Under the pieces are notes generated by a model. That model searched no databases. It was not told the origin of the DNA and was given only the letters and a program-made list of their open reading frames with translations. A program made the translations under genes and the position numbers. Below are positions 26,884 through 35,238 of a stretch of 64,000 nt of DNA, one piece after another; within the stretch, counting starts at the first letter, position 1; every line of letters starts with the position of its first letter. Location of the stretch: positions 1,598,524 to 1,662,523 of the forward strand of contig NZ_CP146991.1 in assembly GCF_001941975.2 (NCBI RefSeq), read 5' to 3'. This stretch comes from Sporomusa sphaeroides DSM 2875. Its GTDB lineage: Bacteria > Bacillota > Negativicutes > Sporomusales > Sporomusaceae.

Positions 26884-28125
26884 ATGGAATTTTTTGATTG
26901 CATTTCTTTAGCTAAGGCACAAACGCTGATTAACAATGTATTGCCGGAATGTACAACGGCTGTTGAGGAAACTGAGCTTATCGAGGCATTGGGACGGATT
27001 GTTGCCGAAGATATTGCCGCCGCTGATCATTTGCCGCCATTTAACCGCTCCACGGTTGACGGTTATGCGGTACTTAGCCGCGATACTTTCAGTGCCGGTG
27101 AAGGAGCGCCGGTAATGCTGGACATTATTGGCGAAGTATTTATGGGCCAGTCTGCCGATTATACCATTGTCTCAGGCCAGGCGGTAATTGTTCCGACCGG
27201 CGGTATGTTGCCTGCCGGTGCAGATGGTGTGGTTATGCTTGAGCATGCCGAGCAGTCAGATCAAGAAACCTTACTGGTAGCCAAGCCGATTGCACCGGGG
27301 GAAAATATGGTGGCCAAAGGGGAAGATATAAAACCCGGTACGGTTTTTGTCGCTGCCGGCACCAGGCTGACTGCTGCTGAAATTGGCGCGCTGGCAGCCT
27401 GTGGCATTGCCAGGGTAAAGGTGCGCCGGCGATTAACGGTAGGAATTATTTCAACAGGCGATGAAGTTGTCGATGTTATTGCCGTACCTGAAAATGGGCA
27501 GGTACGCGATATTAATTCATATACGCTGGCGGCGATGCTGACAGCAGCCGATTGCCAGGTTACGCGTTATGGAATTACCAAAGACAACTATGCGGATCTG
27601 TTGGCAGCAATCGGCAAAGCAGCCGGCGAAAACCAGTTGGTACTGGTTTCCGGCGGCAGTTCGGTCGGGGCTAGAGACCATACGGTGCAGGTCATTGAGG
27701 AACTTGGCCGGAACAAGGTCATATTTCACGGGCTGGCGGTTAGACCGGGCAAGCCGACCATCTTCGGTTTAATTGACCATGTGCCGGTATTTGGACTGCC
27801 GGGACATCCGGTGGCAGCAATGACTATATGCCAAATGGTAGTTATGCCGTTGGTCAGCAGACTACAGGGCTCTGGGTCATGTAAAGCAGGCTGGAGGATT
27901 CCGGCAAGACTGACCCGTAACTGTGCATCCGCTCCCGGGCGCGACGACTTTTTGCGGGTAAAGCTGATTTGGCAAGCTGGAGAATACCGGGCTGAACCTG
28001 TGTTGGGGAAATCCGGACTTATCAGTGTTATGACTCAGGCAGACGGGGTTGTGCATGTGCCTGCTGACAGCAGCGGGCTTTACGCCGGCGATGTGGTCCT
28101 TGTCGAAGTCATGAGGGAGGCATAG
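26884..28125 (+). CDS. moeA: Molybdopterin molybdotransferase MoeA
   Basis: A 413-residue MoeA, which inserts molybdate (or tungstate) into adenylated molybdopterin. Typical motifs: PPFNRSTVDGYAV near residue 60, AAGTRLTAAEIGALAACGI near 165, the MoCF domain ISTGDEVV near 200, VSGGSSVGARDHT near 255, the loop GLPGHPVAAM near 305, and a C-terminal MoeA_C beta domain. ATG at 26884 with AAAGGAG ahead; it follows the 65-residue gene immediately. A second MoeA homologue comes directly downstream, which suggests one for Mo and one for W, as proposed for archaeal paralogues. Confidence 0.93.
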   Translation: MEFFDCISLAKAQTLINNVLPECTTAVEETELIEALGRIVAEDIAAADHLPPFNRSTVDGYAVLSRDTFSAGEGAPVMLDIIGEVFMGQSADYTIVSGQAVIVPTGGMLPAGADGVVMLEHAEQSDQETLLVAKPIAPGENMVAKGEDIKPGTVFVAAGTRLTAAEIGALAACGIARVKVRRRLTVGIISTGDEVVDVIAVPENGQVRDINSYTLAAMLTAADCQVTRYGITKDNYADLLAAIGKAAGENQLVLVSGGSSVGARDHTVQVIEELGRNKVIFHGLAVRPGKPTIFGLIDHVPVFGLPGHPVAAMTICQMVVMPLVSRLQGSGSCKAGWRIPARLTRNCASAPGRDDFLRVKLIWQAGEYRAEPVLGKSGLISVMTQADGVVHVPADSSGLYAGDVVLVEVMREA

Positions 28126-28127
28126 TC

Positions 28128-30062
28128 ATGCGCACAGGAAAAGCATATTTAGAGTGTCTGCCCAGAGAAAAAAGCTGGGAATTATGGCAGAATACGCTGA
28201 TGTCGGCCGGTTATTTTACTGATTTGCCGACCGAGACACTGCCGGTTGAACAAGCCTTGGGGCGCGTTACTGCCGGGTGTACCTATGCCAAACAATCGGT
28301 GCCGCATTATAATGGCTCTGCCATGGATGGTATTGCTGTCAGGGCGCAGGATACGTTTGGCGCAACAGAAACTACCCCGATGCGCCTGAAGTTACTGAAA
28401 AGTCATGAACCTTTTGTACCGGGAGGATGCTATATAATTGATACCGGTGATTTGATGCCGGCAGAGACTAATTCAGTCATTATGATTGAAGATGTACATA
28501 TAGAAAATGCGTCTGCCGAAATTATTGCTGCTGCGGCACCATGGCAGCATGTCCGCATCATCGGTGAAGATATTGTCGCCAATGAGATGGTATTGCCGGA
28601 GCACCAGGTAATCAGGCCGGCTGATATTGCCGCCCTGTTGTCTGCCGGACTGGAAACCGTTGAAGTGGTGGCAAAGCCAAAAGTTACCGTTATTCCTACA
28701 GGTACTGAGCTTGTAGCACGTTCACACGACTTAAAACCTGGCGCAATCCTGGATGTTAATTCCCATATGTTGTGTGCGGCAGTTACTCAGTGGGGCGGGG
28801 ACGCTATACGTCATGAAATTGTGCCAGATAATTATGAGCAAATCAAGCAAGCGGTTATTGCCAGTCTGGCAACCAGTGATATGGTTATTACCAATGCCGG
28901 CACTTCAGCGGGAACTGAGGATTTCACTTCCCGCATTTTCGCTGAACTTGGTGAAGTGCTGGTTCATGGGGTAGCCATCAAACCTGGCAAGCCGGTGATC
29001 CTGGCTTTCTGCCAGGGAAAGCCGGTAATTGGTCTGCCAGGGTATCCGGTATCGGCCATGCTGACTGCCGAATTGTTTGTGAAAGATGTGCTCTATGAGC
29101 GGCAGCGTCTGCCGATCCCGGCGGCGCAGCAGGTTCCGGCGGTACTGGCACGACAACTGTCCTCGCATGTTGGCGTTGAGGAGTTTGTACGGGTATCTGT
29201 AGGGACAATTCAAGGGAAAACGGTGGCTGCGCCGCTAAGCCGCGGTGCAGGAATCATTTCTTCACTCATCAAAGCGCAAGGTGTTCTGGTGGTGAGTGAA
29301 CGCAGTACCGGGCTTCCGGCCGGCGCTATGGTACAGATAAACATGCTTAACCGGCAGCAGTCGGAAACAGTACTGGCTGTCGGCAGTCATGATCTGGCAC
29401 TGGATATTTTAGGCGTATTTTTAAACCGCCGGAGCGGCAAACTGCTGTCGGCCGCTAACGTGGGCAGTATGGGCGGCATAATGGCCGTAAGGAACAATGA
29501 AGCTCATATTGCCGGTATTCACATGCTTGACGATAAGACCGGCGAGTATAATATTCCTTTTGTTAATAAGTATTTGACAAAAGGAAACTGGCAGCTAGTA
29601 CGGCTGGCGCGCCGCGAGCAGGGATTGATGGTGCTGCCGGGCAATCCCAAAAATATTAAGACCCTGGAGGAGCTGGGGAGAGAAGATATCACCTATGTAA
29701 ATAGACAGCGCGGTTCAGGCACCAGAATGCTCTTAGATCATTTAGTGCCTCGAACAGGATTACGGGTGGAGCATATTACAGGCTACGAAAAAGAGGTCAG
29801 CACCCACATGGCGGTAGCGGCAACCATTACGGCCGGTGCCGCCGATACCGGCCTGGGTATCCGGGCGGCGGCGACGGCTTTGGGTTTAGAATTTATTCCG
29901 ATATCCCACGAATGCTACGATATCTTATTGAACTTCCCGCCTGGCGATATTACGGCCGAAACAATTATTACCATTTTACAGACACCTGCTTTCCGGCAGG
30001 AAGTGGAACGCCTGGGCGGTTATGATCTGGCAGAAGCCGGTACGGTGCTGCTAAAGATGTGA
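28128..30062 (+). CDS. MoeA fused to a periplasmic-binding-protein-like domain
   Basis: A 644-residue fusion. Residues 1-410 are a second MoeA (HYNGSAMDGIAV near 62, MITNAGTSAGTEDFTSR near 255, GLPGYPVSAM near 305). Residues 420-640 are a PBP-like domain of the kind seen in ModE/LysR-like and tungstate-binding proteins (VGSMGGIMAVRNNEAHIAG; VNRQRGSGTRMLLDHL near 530). The second half lacks a signal peptide and so acts in the cytoplasm; it may bind the oxyanion or the pterin product. The ATG lies two bases after the moeA stop. This architecture is known in Clostridia and archaea; its role is not settled. Confidence 0.88.
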   Translation: MRTGKAYLECLPREKSWELWQNTLMSAGYFTDLPTETLPVEQALGRVTAGCTYAKQSVPHYNGSAMDGIAVRAQDTFGATETTPMRLKLLKSHEPFVPGGCYIIDTGDLMPAETNSVIMIEDVHIENASAEIIAAAAPWQHVRIIGEDIVANEMVLPEHQVIRPADIAALLSAGLETVEVVAKPKVTVIPTGTELVARSHDLKPGAILDVNSHMLCAAVTQWGGDAIRHEIVPDNYEQIKQAVIASLATSDMVITNAGTSAGTEDFTSRIFAELGEVLVHGVAIKPGKPVILAFCQGKPVIGLPGYPVSAMLTAELFVKDVLYERQRLPIPAAQQVPAVLARQLSSHVGVEEFVRVSVGTIQGKTVAAPLSRGAGIISSLIKAQGVLVVSERSTGLPAGAMVQINMLNRQQSETVLAVGSHDLALDILGVFLNRRSGKLLSAANVGSMGGIMAVRNNEAHIAGIHMLDDKTGEYNIPFVNKYLTKGNWQLVRLARREQGLMVLPGNPKNIKTLEELGREDITYVNRQRGSGTRMLLDHLVPRTGLRVEHITGYEKEVSTHMAVAATITAGAADTGLGIRAAATALGLEFIPISHECYDILLNFPPGDITAETIITILQTPAFRQEVERLGGYDLAEAGTVLLKM

Positions 30063-30161
30063 ATGGTTCCTGGCTATGGTCGCTTGCTACTAAGCAGTGA
30101 AACAGGCCTGTATGGCACAATTTAATGACTTTAATAATAAATATTTTCTTCGAGTCTGTGA

Positions 30162-30291
30162 ATCTAAGGCTGAAAAGCTAAGATAGCTGACCGATAGGGT
30201 ATTCCAGGAAACTGGAGCGCCTTCCTTGTGAAAAGAAGAAGCTTACACCGCCAAAAACGGCATTGCTTTATCTTTCGCAATGCTGTTTTTT
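30162..30291 (+). promoter_or_regulatory. Candidate Mo/W-cofactor riboswitch, copy 3 (tup leader)
   Basis: Hairpin ATCT/AGAT with a GAAA loop (30162-30184); hairpin TTCCAG-GAAA-CTGGAG within GGT...GCC (30198-30221); box CCTTGTGAAAAGAAG (30224-30238), similar to the TGTGCAAAGGAAG box of the tandem copies; terminator with GCATTGC / GCAATGC and a six-T run (30253-30291). Same part order as at 21693 and 21852. A further hairpin CTTGCG/CGCAAG follows at 30345-30372 before TTTTC. The stretch 30063-30467 holds no gene. Confidence 0.55.
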
Positions 30292-30467
30292 AATTTCCAA
30301 CAGAAAGTATAGCTTTCTTAAGAACAAGATAAGGGCAACATTGACTTGCGCCGCGTTAAGGCGCGTCGCAAGCCGTGTTTTCTTTATGAAAAATTAAAGG
30401 CAGGTGAATGTACAGGAACGGCAGTTTTAGCGCTAGACTAATGAATAGGAAAAGGGAGAGGTATGGT

Positions 30468-31352
30468 ATGCAAAGAAAAGTACTAAATTTGATTGGCGTC
30501 ATGATGATCATTCTCATGACTTTCGCCTTGACAGCCTGTCAGAAAGCTCCGGATCAGCAGGCACAAAGTCCGGCAAAACCGGCCAAACCGGAAGTTATTC
30601 TGGCTACTACTACCAGTACCCAGGATAGTGGCTTGCTGGATGTAATCATTCCGGCTTTTGAGAAGAAAACAGGCTATGTAATTAAAACCATTTCTGTTGG
30701 TACAGGCCAAGCCCTGGCAATGGGACAAAAAGGCGAAGCTGACGTATTATTAGTACATGCTCCGGATGCTGAGAAAAAAGTAGTGGATAGTGGTGCGGCT
30801 ATTAATCGCCGCCTGGTAATGCATAACGACTTCATTATTGTTGGTCCTGGAGAAGATCCGGCGGCCATTAAAGGCAAATCAGTTATCGATACGTTAAAAG
30901 CCATTAGCACAGGTAAGGCACCCTTTGTATCACGGGGTGATGATTCCGGTACCCATAAGCTTGAACTGAATTTATGGAAAGCCGCTGCCATTAAGCCGCA
31001 AGGTAATGCCTGGTATCAGGAAGCGGGTGCCGGTATGGGGCAAACTCTTAAAATTGCCGATGAGAAAAAAGGCTACACCATTGCCGACCGGGCTACCTAT
31101 TTATCCCAAGCAAAAAACATTACCGCCCAAATTCTGGTTGAGGGCGACGCAAAATTGCTCAACATTTATCATGTAATGGAAGTTAACCCTGAAAAATTCG
31201 ATAAAGTAAACAAAGAAGGTGCTAAAGCCTTTGCTGACTTCTTGTTGTCAAATGAGGGCCAGAGCATCATCAGTACTTTTGGGAAAGACAAATATGGACA
31301 GGCTTTATTTACTGCTGACGGCGGTAAAACCGAAAAAGATTTTGGAATATAG
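30468..31352 (+). CDS. tupA: Tungstate ABC transporter, binding lipoprotein
   Basis: A 294-residue substrate-binding protein. The N-terminus is a lipoprotein signal (MQRKVLN, hydrophobic core, lipobox LTAC with Cys near 25). The mature part begins with VILATTTSTQDSGLLDV, the TupA/WtpA-like anion-binding start, followed by GTGQALAMGQKGEADV and SRGDDSGTHKLE, which contact the oxyanion in TupA. It delivers tungstate to TupBC. The ATG at 30468 follows GGGAGAGG; an upstream in-frame ATG at 30408 would spoil the signal peptide. The leader carries a putative riboswitch. Confidence 0.93.
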   Translation: MQRKVLNLIGVMMIILMTFALTACQKAPDQQAQSPAKPAKPEVILATTTSTQDSGLLDVIIPAFEKKTGYVIKTISVGTGQALAMGQKGEADVLLVHAPDAEKKVVDSGAAINRRLVMHNDFIIVGPGEDPAAIKGKSVIDTLKAISTGKAPFVSRGDDSGTHKLELNLWKAAAIKPQGNAWYQEAGAGMGQTLKIADEKKGYTIADRATYLSQAKNITAQILVEGDAKLLNIYHVMEVNPEKFDKVNKEGAKAFADFLLSNEGQSIISTFGKDKYGQALFTADGGKTEKDFGI

Positions 31353-31362
31353 GCCTTAAATT

Positions 31363-32022
31363 ATGGATAATATCTGGCAAGACCCAGAGATTCTGGCGGT
31401 TGCCCTGCTGACGATCAAAGTGTCAGGGATAGCTACCATAATAAGCATTATCCTGGGAATACCGCTGGGGTTATGGCTGGCACTTAACGAGTTTCCCGGG
31501 AAAAAAATTATTGTCAGCGTGGTCAATTTTGGCATGGGGCTGCCGCCGGTTGTCGTGGGATTGGTGGTTAGTTTAATGCTCTGGCGGTATGGACCGCTGG
31601 GGATGCTGGGAATTATGTATACGTCTTGGGCGATGATTATCGCCCAAGCTGTTATTGCCAGTCCGATTGTTGCCGGATTATCGTTTGCCGCTATTGGCAG
31701 TCTGAACCCGAAATTACGCTTGCAGCTCTTATCACTTGGGGCTTCCAAATGGCAGGCTAATATACTCTTGATCCGTCAGGCGAAACTGGGGTTACTGGCT
31801 GCTGTTATGGCCGGGTTTGGCGGCGTAGTATCGGAAGTGGGAGCTTCCATGATGGTAGGAGGTAACATCAAGGGCCAGACCAGGGTGCTGACTACCGCTA
31901 CGGTCATGGAAGTGGGTAAAGGTAATTATGACACCGCTTTGGCGCTTAGTTTTATTTTGTTGGTTGTGGCATACGGTATTGTTGCCGCTTTAACTTATTT
32001 GCAAAACCGGACTGCAAGATAG
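31363..32022 (+). CDS. tupB: Tungstate ABC transporter, permease
   Basis: A 219-residue inner-membrane permease with about five spans. The EAA-type coupling loop is at about 125-145 (QLLSLGASKWQANILLIRQ). It resembles the TupB/ModB family (binding-protein-dependent transport). The gene sits ten bases after tupA and 14 bases ahead of tupC. It has no fused ATPase. Confidence 0.92.
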   Translation: MDNIWQDPEILAVALLTIKVSGIATIISIILGIPLGLWLALNEFPGKKIIVSVVNFGMGLPPVVVGLVVSLMLWRYGPLGMLGIMYTSWAMIIAQAVIASPIVAGLSFAAIGSLNPKLRLQLLSLGASKWQANILLIRQAKLGLLAAVMAGFGGVVSEVGASMMVGGNIKGQTRVLTTATVMEVGKGNYDTALALSFILLVVAYGIVAALTYLQNRTAR

Positions 32023-32036
32023 CAAGGCGGGGAATT

Positions 32037-33107
32037 ATGGAAGAAACCATTATCGAATTAGACAAAATTAAGGTATACCGTAACCGGCAGCCGGTGCTGG
32101 ATATTGAAAATCTGGTTATCGGCGCAGGGGAACTGGTGGCAGTGTCTGGTGCCAATGGTGCCGGGAAGAGTACGCTGCTGCAGGTAATCAACCTGCTGCT
32201 GCCCTATCAGCAGGGAATGCTTACCCTGTTTGGCCGGGATGCTGCTAAAAGCGGTCCGGAAACTGCCCGCCGCTATAGCTCGATGATGTTTCAGGAGACG
32301 CTGCTGGTTAATGGCACGGTATATGATAACGTGGCCTTGCCTTTAAAATTCCGCGGCTATTCTCCAGCACAGATAGAAGAGCAGGTACGGGAAGCGCTTA
32401 CTACCTTCCACTGTCAGCACTTGGCCAAACGTCAGGCCAACCAGCTTTCAGGCGGTGAAGCGCAACGGGTTGGCCTAGCGCGGGCGTTGGTTTTTCAGCC
32501 GCAGTTACTACTGTTGGATGAACCGTTCGCCGCGTTGGATACGGCTTCACGGACAGCCATTCTGACGGATTTAAAGCAGGTAGCAACATTACATAAATTA
32601 ACGGTATTACTGGTTAGTCATAATTTTAATGATGTGCTCTATTTTGCCGACAGAGTGGTGGTGTTAGAAGGCGGCCGGATTATTCAAGATGCTTGCCCGG
32701 AAGTTGTGCTTCGCCGCCCGGCTACTGCAACTGTCGCTAACCTTGTCGATATGGATAATATATTGCCGTGTCAAGTGGAGCATTGCGGACGGGAACTGGT
32801 GGTGCGTTTGCCTGGTGGTGTTGAGTTTAGGCATAATACCCCGGCCCCGCCCCGGGCAACGGCCTGTTGCCTGCCGGGGGATGCCCTGTACATCCTCAAT
32901 GAGAGCTCGCTGCTGCGCCGTCAGCCGCTCATAACGGCTAAAGGCAAGGTGGTCGGAATTATTCCAGGTGTTGGAGCTTATAAAATCAGGATTGAAACCG
33001 GTTGTTTGTCACTGCTGGTACGGGTACCCCGGGAGCAGACCATTGGTCTGACACTGGGCAGCAACGTAGAGGTGGCTTTTAATCCAGAGGAAGTTCAACT
33101 GGTATAA
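32037..33107 (+). CDS. tupC: Tungstate ABC transporter, ATPase with C-terminal regulatory domain
   Basis: A 356-residue ATPase. Walker A GANGAGKST near residue 40, signature LSGGEAQR near 138, Walker B LLLLDEPF near 158 and H-loop VSHNF near 195. After residue 230 comes an extra part (about 125 residues) with a beta-rich TOBE/Mop-like segment (KGKVVGIIPGVGAYKIRIE ... LGSNVEVAFNPEEV) as in ModC, which binds oxyanion for trans-inhibition. Hence uptake may be shut off by internal tungstate. Confidence 0.92.
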   Translation: MEETIIELDKIKVYRNRQPVLDIENLVIGAGELVAVSGANGAGKSTLLQVINLLLPYQQGMLTLFGRDAAKSGPETARRYSSMMFQETLLVNGTVYDNVALPLKFRGYSPAQIEEQVREALTTFHCQHLAKRQANQLSGGEAQRVGLARALVFQPQLLLLDEPFAALDTASRTAILTDLKQVATLHKLTVLLVSHNFNDVLYFADRVVVLEGGRIIQDACPEVVLRRPATATVANLVDMDNILPCQVEHCGRELVVRLPGGVEFRHNTPAPPRATACCLPGDALYILNESSLLRRQPLITAKGKVVGIIPGVGAYKIRIETGCLSLLVRVPREQTIGLTLGSNVEVAFNPEEVQLV

Positions 33108-33538
33108 CAAGGCTGTCCTGTTCTATTGCTTTTATCCTCTTTTTAGGTTCTTAGGGAAATTTGGACTTTCGGTTGGGAAAATAAATAAATTCGTACTGTT
33201 ATTAGAAAAAATTAGCAGGAATTTAGGCTTTTTTGCAGAATAGATAATAGCAAATAATCTCATGTACAGCCAAGTCTATAATATACGGACAAGCCAGCCA
33301 TGTGGACGCATTGAAAGTATATTCGAAAACTCCGCTCTTATGGTCTGTTGCCTATCGGTCACGGATAGCTAATAAGCGCGCACCTAGGCTTATTTTGTTT
33401 ATACAAAATGAACCCATGGGTGCTTTTTTATTGTGGACGGCGAATACTTTTAGAATATTTTTTGTTGTTTTCCTAACAATAACAGTGATTACTTTCTTAA
33501 TTAGCTAGTAACATATCATTCGCGGGGAGGGTGCGTAA
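33108..33538 (+). promoter_or_regulatory. Leader of the propionate CoA-transferase gene with attenuator-like hairpin
   Basis: No gene is evident. A TATAAT box is at 33277-33282 (no clear -35). A long hairpin at about 33380-33429 (GCACC ... ATTTTGT-TTA-ACAAAAT ... GGGTGC) ends in six T. Before it, CTATC/GATAG arms at about 33353-33370 form another stem. The layout suggests a leader RNA with a built-in terminator, but I cannot name its class. A Rex-like site at 33462 follows the terminator. Confidence 0.5.
33462..33479 (+). promoter_or_regulatory. Candidate Rex operator, CoA transferase
   Basis: TTGTTGTTTTCCTAACAA fits TTGTT-N8-AACAA, the form of the Rex site common in Clostridia. It is 60 bases ahead of the coding start. 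Confidence 0.5.
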
Positions 33539-35041
33539 ATGATTGACATTAAAGAGCGGGTTAGAAACAAATCTTTATATGCAAAAATTGTTAGTGCCGA
33601 AGAGGCGGCTAACAGCATTAAACCAGGAATGAATATTGGTGCCAGCGGGTTTACGCCTGCAGGTTATCCCAAAGCGGTACCCCTGGCATTGGCAGCGAGA
33701 ATGAAACAAGAGCATTTTCAAGTGAATTTATGGACCGGTGCTTCGGTTGGTAAAGAGCTTGACGGGGCTTTGGCGGAAGCGAAAGGGATTGCCAAACGTC
33801 TTCCTTACCAAACTAACGATACCATCAGAAAAGCCATTAATAGTGGTGCTATTCAGTATACCGACCTTCATTTAAGCCATGTAGCGCAGATGTCCCGTTA
33901 TGGATTTTTCGGCGGCAAGGTGGATGTGGCTATTGTGGAAGCTTGCGCTATTACCGAAGAAGGCCATATTGTTCCAACAACTTCCCTCGGTAATGCAGCA
34001 TCCTTTGTGCAAAGTGCTGATTTTGTCATAGTGGAAATCAATACCAGCCAGCCGCTTGAGCTTGAGGGTATGCATGACGTCTATGTGCCGCTTGACCCTC
34101 CGAACCGTCAGCCGATACCGCTGGTCAAAGCCAGTGACCGTATTGGCACACCTTATATTCCGTGCGGTCCTGACAAAATAGCTTATATTGTGCCCTGTGA
34201 TATCAAAGATGACGTTCGTCCGCTGGCAGCCATTGATGATGATGCCAGGGCGATGACTGGTCACCTTATTGATTTTTTACACCACGAGATTAAAGCCGGC
34301 CGCATGCCGGTCAATCTGCTGCCCTTACAATCCGGTGTTGGTTCGGTCGCAAACGCGGTTATTGCCGGCCTGGCAGATTCTGACTTTGAAAATCTTACTG
34401 TATACACTGAGGTTGTTCAAGACGGCATGTTTGATCTTATTGATGCCGGCAAGCTGATTATTGCCTCAGGTACTTCTCTCACTCCTTCCCCGGATGGCTT
34501 AAAACGCCTGTATGATAATATTGCTGAATATCGCAAGAAAATTATTCTCCGGCCGCAGGAAATTGCCAACAACCCGGAAATCGCCCGGCGCCTTGGGGTA
34601 ATTGCCATGAATACTGCCATTGAATTTGACATCTATGGTCATGTCAATTCCACTCATATTATGGGCACCAAAATGATGAACGGCATCGGCGGTTCAGGCG
34701 ATTTTGCACGCAATGCCTACTTAACCTGCTTCTTCTCCAATTCAATTGCCAAACAAGGCAGTATTTCTTCCGTTGTTCCCATGTGCTCACACTTTGATCA
34801 TACAGAACATGATGTTGATGTCTTTATTACCGAACGTGGCATTGCCGACATCCGTGGCTTAAGTCCGAAGGAACGTGCCAGGGTTATTATTGACAACTGC
34901 GCTCATCCTGATTATCAGCCAATGCTGCGCGAGTATCTGGAGCGGGCTGAAAAAGCCACCGGCTATGCGCATACACCGCATCTCTTACATGAAGCTTTAT
35001 CCTGGCATACTCGCTTCCTGGAAACAGGCAGTATGAAATAA
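33539..35041 (+). CDS. Acyl-CoA:carboxylate CoA transferase (propionyl-CoA:succinate type)
   Basis: A 500-residue acetyl-CoA hydrolase/transferase family enzyme of the ScpC/Cat1 type. The catalytic Glu sits in VYTEVVQDG near residue 290, and the oxyanion/CoA stretches GASGFTPAGYPKAVP (near 34) and GIGGSGDFARNAY (near 382) are typical. In the propionate pathway it moves CoA from propionyl-CoA to succinate, saving ATP. ATG at 33539 follows GGGGAGGGTG. Related acetate-specific enzymes have the same motifs, so the acid specificity rests on the neighbouring mutase genes. Confidence 0.88.
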   Translation: MIDIKERVRNKSLYAKIVSAEEAANSIKPGMNIGASGFTPAGYPKAVPLALAARMKQEHFQVNLWTGASVGKELDGALAEAKGIAKRLPYQTNDTIRKAINSGAIQYTDLHLSHVAQMSRYGFFGGKVDVAIVEACAITEEGHIVPTTSLGNAASFVQSADFVIVEINTSQPLELEGMHDVYVPLDPPNRQPIPLVKASDRIGTPYIPCGPDKIAYIVPCDIKDDVRPLAAIDDDARAMTGHLIDFLHHEIKAGRMPVNLLPLQSGVGSVANAVIAGLADSDFENLTVYTEVVQDGMFDLIDAGKLIIASGTSLTPSPDGLKRLYDNIAEYRKKIILRPQEIANNPEIARRLGVIAMNTAIEFDIYGHVNSTHIMGTKMMNGIGGSGDFARNAYLTCFFSNSIAKQGSISSVVPMCSHFDHTEHDVDVFITERGIADIRGLSPKERARVIIDNCAHPDYQPMLREYLERAEKATGYAHTPHLLHEALSWHTRFLETGSMK

Positions 35042-35238
35042 AGCAGATTTATCAGCACCTGTTGTTAGTTACTGGTGAAGGTAAACTGGTCAGACTCTTG
35101 GCCGTTTTTACACCCAGGTGCAGAGGCGGCAGAGTCTTAAGAGCGTCAGTCATCGGATAAATAGAATTGACTTATACAGAAAAAAATAATCTTTCCGATG
35201 CATCAGAGAACTACATATCTAAAGGAGGAATTTAGAAG

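Noticed and set aside
30061-30130. Sigma-54 -24/-12 promoter before tupA
   Set aside because: TGGC and TTGC occur, but with 12 and not 10 bases between GG and GC; TGGCAC at 30114 lacks a proper -12 box.
33302-33508. 68-residue ORF ahead of the CoA transferase
   Set aside because: It covers the attenuator hairpin and the Rex-like site and has no ribosome site.
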